A program made the position numbers and the translations under genes. Positions 60,512-64,000 of a DNA stretch of 64,000 bases are shown in pieces (position 1 is the stretch's first letter; each line of letters begins with the position of its first letter). The notes under the pieces were generated by a model. It saw only the letters and a program-made list of their open reading frames with translations, made no database searches and was not told where the DNA came from. The stretch spans positions 102,446,647 to 102,510,646 of the forward strand of contig NC_092628.1 in the NCBI RefSeq assembly GCF_039555335.1, given 5' to 3'. Source of the stretch: Amphiura filiformis. Its lineage: Eukaryota; Echinodermata; Ophiuroidea; Amphilepidida; Amphiuridae.

Positions 60512-61342
60512 TATAGACGAATCCAAATCCACGCATTCCTACACCTGACTAGCAGCCTTTAGTTGGGTAGCCGTCGGCTACAATGCAACCAAAATGTGAA
60601 ATGATTTGGCCTTGGCGGAAATTTTAAAGTGCATTCCATCACCCGTTTTACACCTTCCGCGAAAACCCAGGTAGACAAAAGAATGATTAAAGTTTACAAC
60701 ACAATAGGCCCTATAGTTCCCTTCGGCAAAACACACAGCTTCTACATGGTCTATTCGCTGTTGAAGTGACATAATAAACGGATTAACTATACCATATCAA
60801 ACGCTACAAATGGATGTACTTGCGAACAAAAGGACTATGTATGAATAGATGCGACGGGATTACCTGCGGAATTATCTCTATTGTATATATTATTCTATTA
60901 ACCCTCCTCGTCCTTGCATCTTCTCCAGGTGTTAGGCGGTTTTTATTTGCACAATGGGGCGCTCAAAACACCAGGTTGGTGCTATCGGCTATCCAAAGAT
61001 GGCCGACCAAATCCTGACTATGACTTGGCTCGTTGGATTCGTCTATAGACGAATCCAACGAGCCAAGGATTTGGTCGGCCATGACGGGTCCCCGCATGCA
61101 CCAAACTGGTGTAGTGACTGCCCAATTGGGTGGATTAAAGCCGCTTAAAATTCGATATTAGATTCTTTTGTGTTGTACACTGTCATTATTCTTTTGTCTA
61201 CGTGTAACAGAGGTGATAGAATGCAGTTTTAAATACCCTCCAAGGTCGCATCATTTCACATTTAAGGTGAGATGGAGCCGTCGGGGACCCAACTTTGGCA
61301 GCCATTAAGGTGTAGGAATACGTGGAATTGGATTCGTCTATA
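60512..61342. mobile_element. Two abutting inverted-repeat elements, TATAGACGAATCC ends
   Basis: TATAGACGAATCC opens at 60512. GGATTCGTCTATA closes the first unit at 61047 and overlaps the opening of the second (61044), which closes at 61342. The junction is a perfect palindrome of about 42 bp (61025-61066). Outer arms share CCACG.ATTCCTACACCT and GCCGTCGG. Confidence 0.78.
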
Positions 61343-61646
61343 GCGACTGTGTCAATAGAAGTTTTATTGTCCTACATTCAGCAATAGAATAATCAATAAC
61401 GGCCTTGATTATTTGAAAGACAACTCATACATAATCGCTGAGCTACAGCGATTAGTTTTTAGCCGGTTTTTTAGCCAATGAGATACCAATACCAATCGTT
61501 AGTTATTTGTGAGACCTCGGCTGCTGGTGGAGCAGTATAGACCGATCGTTTCACTGTTATTTGTTACCTGGGGTAGACAGTGTGTTGCGGTGCCTTTGGC
61601 ATAATACAGACAGCAAAAGAATTAACGTATTAGTTATTTTCACCTG

Positions 61647-61648
<2 letters not shown>

Positions 61649-61678
<30 letters not shown>

Positions 61679-61684
61679 CATACA

Positions 61685-61715
<31 letters not shown>

Positions 61716-62430
61716 TTTATTTATTTCCATCATATCAAAATTCATGCAAGCAAATTTAACAAAACGGCAAAATAGAATTTAAAAAAGATGGCGGAGATGT
61801 AACAAAAGGCAAAAGCCTGAATTGAGCGTTACACCACCTTAAAAGAAATATTATAGGCTAATTAATATAATACTAGAATTAAGAATTACACTCAAATACA
61901 GATACATACATTTACACACACAAAAAAACAGATGTCTCAAGCAACAAAAGCAAGGTAATGTAGGAAAATAACTCACAAAAATAAATCATTTGATCAATAA
62001 GTCAGAATTACGGATAACGGATGTGATAAGAAAAATAGTATAACAAATCCTAAACCAATTATATACATGTACCAAATACTGATACATAATTTACAACAAA
62101 GATATATTATATGTTTAGATTTTTCTCCACGAGAAAAGACGACAAGCGCGTTTTAAAAGAATTTAAATTTCGAGCCGCTTTAATATCATGGGGGAACGAG
62201 TTCCAAAGTTTCGGTCCCATAGTTAATACAGATTTAATTTTGTGTGTTTCGAGTCTGTAATCAGTCTTGTTTCTCGTATCATATTTGTGAATACTTTCCA
62301 ATTCAGTAAATAAATTATCAAATGATTGAGGAAGTAAACCAGTTTTATACTTATACATAAATATACCCAGTTCTTTGTTGTACAATTCGAAAATATTTAA
62401 GGTATTATCTTCATTAACAGCAGCCAATGG
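61649..62430 (-). mobile_element. LINE 3' end (CR1/L2-like)
   Basis: The minus-strand frame 62107-62427 reads LNIFELYNKELGIFMYKYKT, then GLLPQSF, YDTRNKTDYRLETHK and MGPKLWNSFPHDIK, the RT C-terminus of CR1/L2-type LINEs. The 3' UTR follows with AGGCTTTTGCCTTTTG and an AATAAATAAAAT-like signal, ending in a (TATG)n tail at 61649-61712. It is 5' truncated with an intact final frame, so fairly young. Confidence 0.85.
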
Positions 62431-62955
62431 CTACAACTTTTCATTCGTTAAAATTGGTAAAGAAATAAAGGCACAGTTATCCAAATTCCCAAGGGAGATG
62501 CTAATGCAAAAATCTTATTGCTCCATTAAATGCCCTATTGATTTCCGGGATTGATTTGTCCACAAATGAACTAGCGCCATTGATCAGAAGAGTACAAATG
62601 CAACTTTTAATTTTGCTCCTTCCTAGGGTTTTCGATCATCGTTTCTTTAATTCTCAACCGAATTCAACAAATAAGGTTGTATATCAGAGGTATTGGCTGC
62701 TGGTTGTAATGTTGACATATTTGTCTTTATCTAGAATATACAGGGTGAACATAACTTTGCTGTATGTAGTAATTCCGCTACAGACTTCTTCAACAAATCA
62801 TCCCCATTAAAACACAGTTTAGCTGACAAAAATGCAGTTCTCATTCAAAAGTACTATGGCCGGAATGTTTTAGCATGACACCTTCAGCAAGGTTATGTGA
62901 TGTAATTGATTCTTCGTCTAGTCTGGATGATATGCAGCCCCTGGCTGTATGACAT
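62431..62955. other. No gene seen
   Basis: Non-coding spacer between the LINE fragment and the minisatellite. Confidence 0.5.
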
Positions 62956-64000
62956 TTAAGTGTCAGGGAAATAATATATTAAAGCTGCCAAGGTGATAGT
63001 GTCATGGAAAGAATACCTTAAGGCTGTCAGGAAGATAATGTTAGGGAACGAATACCTTAAAGCTGTCAGGAAGATAGTGTCGGTGAAAGAATACCTTAAA
63101 GCTACCAGGAAGATAATGTCAAGGAAGAATACCTTAAAGCTGTCAGGAAGATAGTGTCAGGGAAATAATATATAAATCTGTCAAGAAGATAATGTCAGGG
63201 AAAGAATACCTTAAAGCTATCAGGAAGATAGTATCAGAGAAATAATACCTTAAAGCTGTCAGGAAGATAGTGCCAGGGAAATAATACCTTAAAGCTGTCA
63301 AAAAGATAGTGTCAGGGAAAGAATACCTTATATCTGTCAGGAAGATAGTATCAGGGAAAGAATACCTTAAAGCTGTCAGGAAGATAGTGTCAGGGAAAGA
63401 ATACCTTATATCTGTCAGGAAGATAGTATCAGGGAAAGAATACTTAAAGTATCAGGGAAAGAATACCTTAAAGCTGTCAGGAAGATAGTGTCAGGGAAAG
63501 AATACCTTATATCTGTCAGGAAGATAGTATCAGGGAAAGAATACCTTAAAGCTGTCAGGAAGATAATGTCAAGGAAGAATACCTTAAAGCTGTCAGGAAG
63601 ATTGTGCCAAGGAAAGAATACCTTAAAGATGTCAGGAAGATAATGTTAGGGAAAGAATACCTTAAAGCTATCAGGAAGATAGTATCAGAGAAATAATACC
63701 TTAAAGCTGTCAGGAAGATAGTGCCAGGGAAATAATACCTTAAAGCTGTCAAAAAGATAGTGTCAGGGAAAGAATACCTTATATCTGTCAGGAAGATAGT
63801 ATCAGGGAAAGAATACCTTAAAGCTGTCAGGAAGATAGTGTCAGGGAAAGAATACCTTATATCTGTCAGGAAGATAGTATCAGGGAAGAATACCTTAAAG
63901 CTGTCAGGAAGATAGTGTCAGGGAAAGAATACCTTATATCTGTCAGGAAGATAGTATCAGGGAAAGAATACCTTAAAGCTGTCAGGAAGATAATGTCAAG
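62956..64000. repeat. 39 bp minisatellite with higher-order structure
   Basis: About 26 copies of a unit containing GCTGTCAGGAAGATAGTGTC and AGGGAAAGAATACCTTA, running off the right edge. Monomer variants (AAAGCT against TATCT, AGTATC against AATGTC) recur in order, so blocks starting near 63114 and 63564 repeat with a period of about 450 bp. A third block seems to start at 63992. Confidence 0.95.

Noticed and set aside
60814..61017. Hydrophobic frame with a VRRFLF tail as a possible last receptor exon
   Set aside because: It lies inside the paired inverted-repeat element, and phase 0 splicing from 59903 does not give a TM7-like reading.
62956..64000. CRISPR-like array
   Set aside because: Units are contiguous 39 bp repeats without unique spacers, in a eukaryotic genome.

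Overview
The window is eukaryotic nuclear DNA: AT-rich, with multi-exon genes split by GT-AG introns and dense insertions of animal-type transposable elements. Two host genes can be read with confidence. An adhesion-class GPCR with long lectin-like ectodomains, together with CR1/Jockey-like LINEs, Ty3 and Penelope-like retroelements and many short inverted-repeat elements, suggests a marine invertebrate deuterostome (echinoderm or hemichordate-like). The phylum is an inference from style, not from a diagnostic marker.

Layout. Positions 122-5758 (minus strand) hold the first six coding exons of an SLC25A39/SLC25A40-type mitochondrial carrier; its 3' end lies left of the window. From about 5.8 to 30 kb there is no confirmed host gene. 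This stretch holds foldback elements, a Tc1-type transposon with a DUF4817-like helix-turn-helix ORF, a second Tc1-like transposase relic, LINE fragments, a tRNA-derived SINE, a Penelope-like element with inverted flanks, microsatellites, and a 1.4 kb element ending in inverted CGAGTTT arrays. One isolated coding-looking exon lies at 7869-8044 (minus).

From 30048 to 59957 (plus strand) runs one adhesion GPCR gene. Twenty exons with matching splice phases give, in order, a WxxW-type domain, a laminin-G/pentraxin-like domain, an Ig domain, a Ser/Thr/Glu-rich linker, a GAIN region, an intact GPS with a Stachel-like sequence, and a seven-helix region. The signal-peptide exon and the exon after TM7 were not found. 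The introns carry most of the interesting mobile DNA: a 3.5 kb DNA transposon with a broken gene whose motifs resemble PIN/FEN1-type nucleases (32552-36089), a Ty3/gypsy fragment split by a LINE (36.5-40.3 kb), several layers of nested inverted-repeat elements (41.8-43.7, 44.3-45.2, 45.6-46.3, 48.6-49.3, 51.0-51.9 and 57.7-58.4 kb), and a deleted Penelope copy (about 55 kb).

From 60 kb to the end there are paired inverted-repeat elements, a LINE 3' end, and a 39 bp minisatellite with a higher-order period of about 450 bp that runs off the right edge. The two host genes have no evident functional link; they are neighbours on opposite strands.
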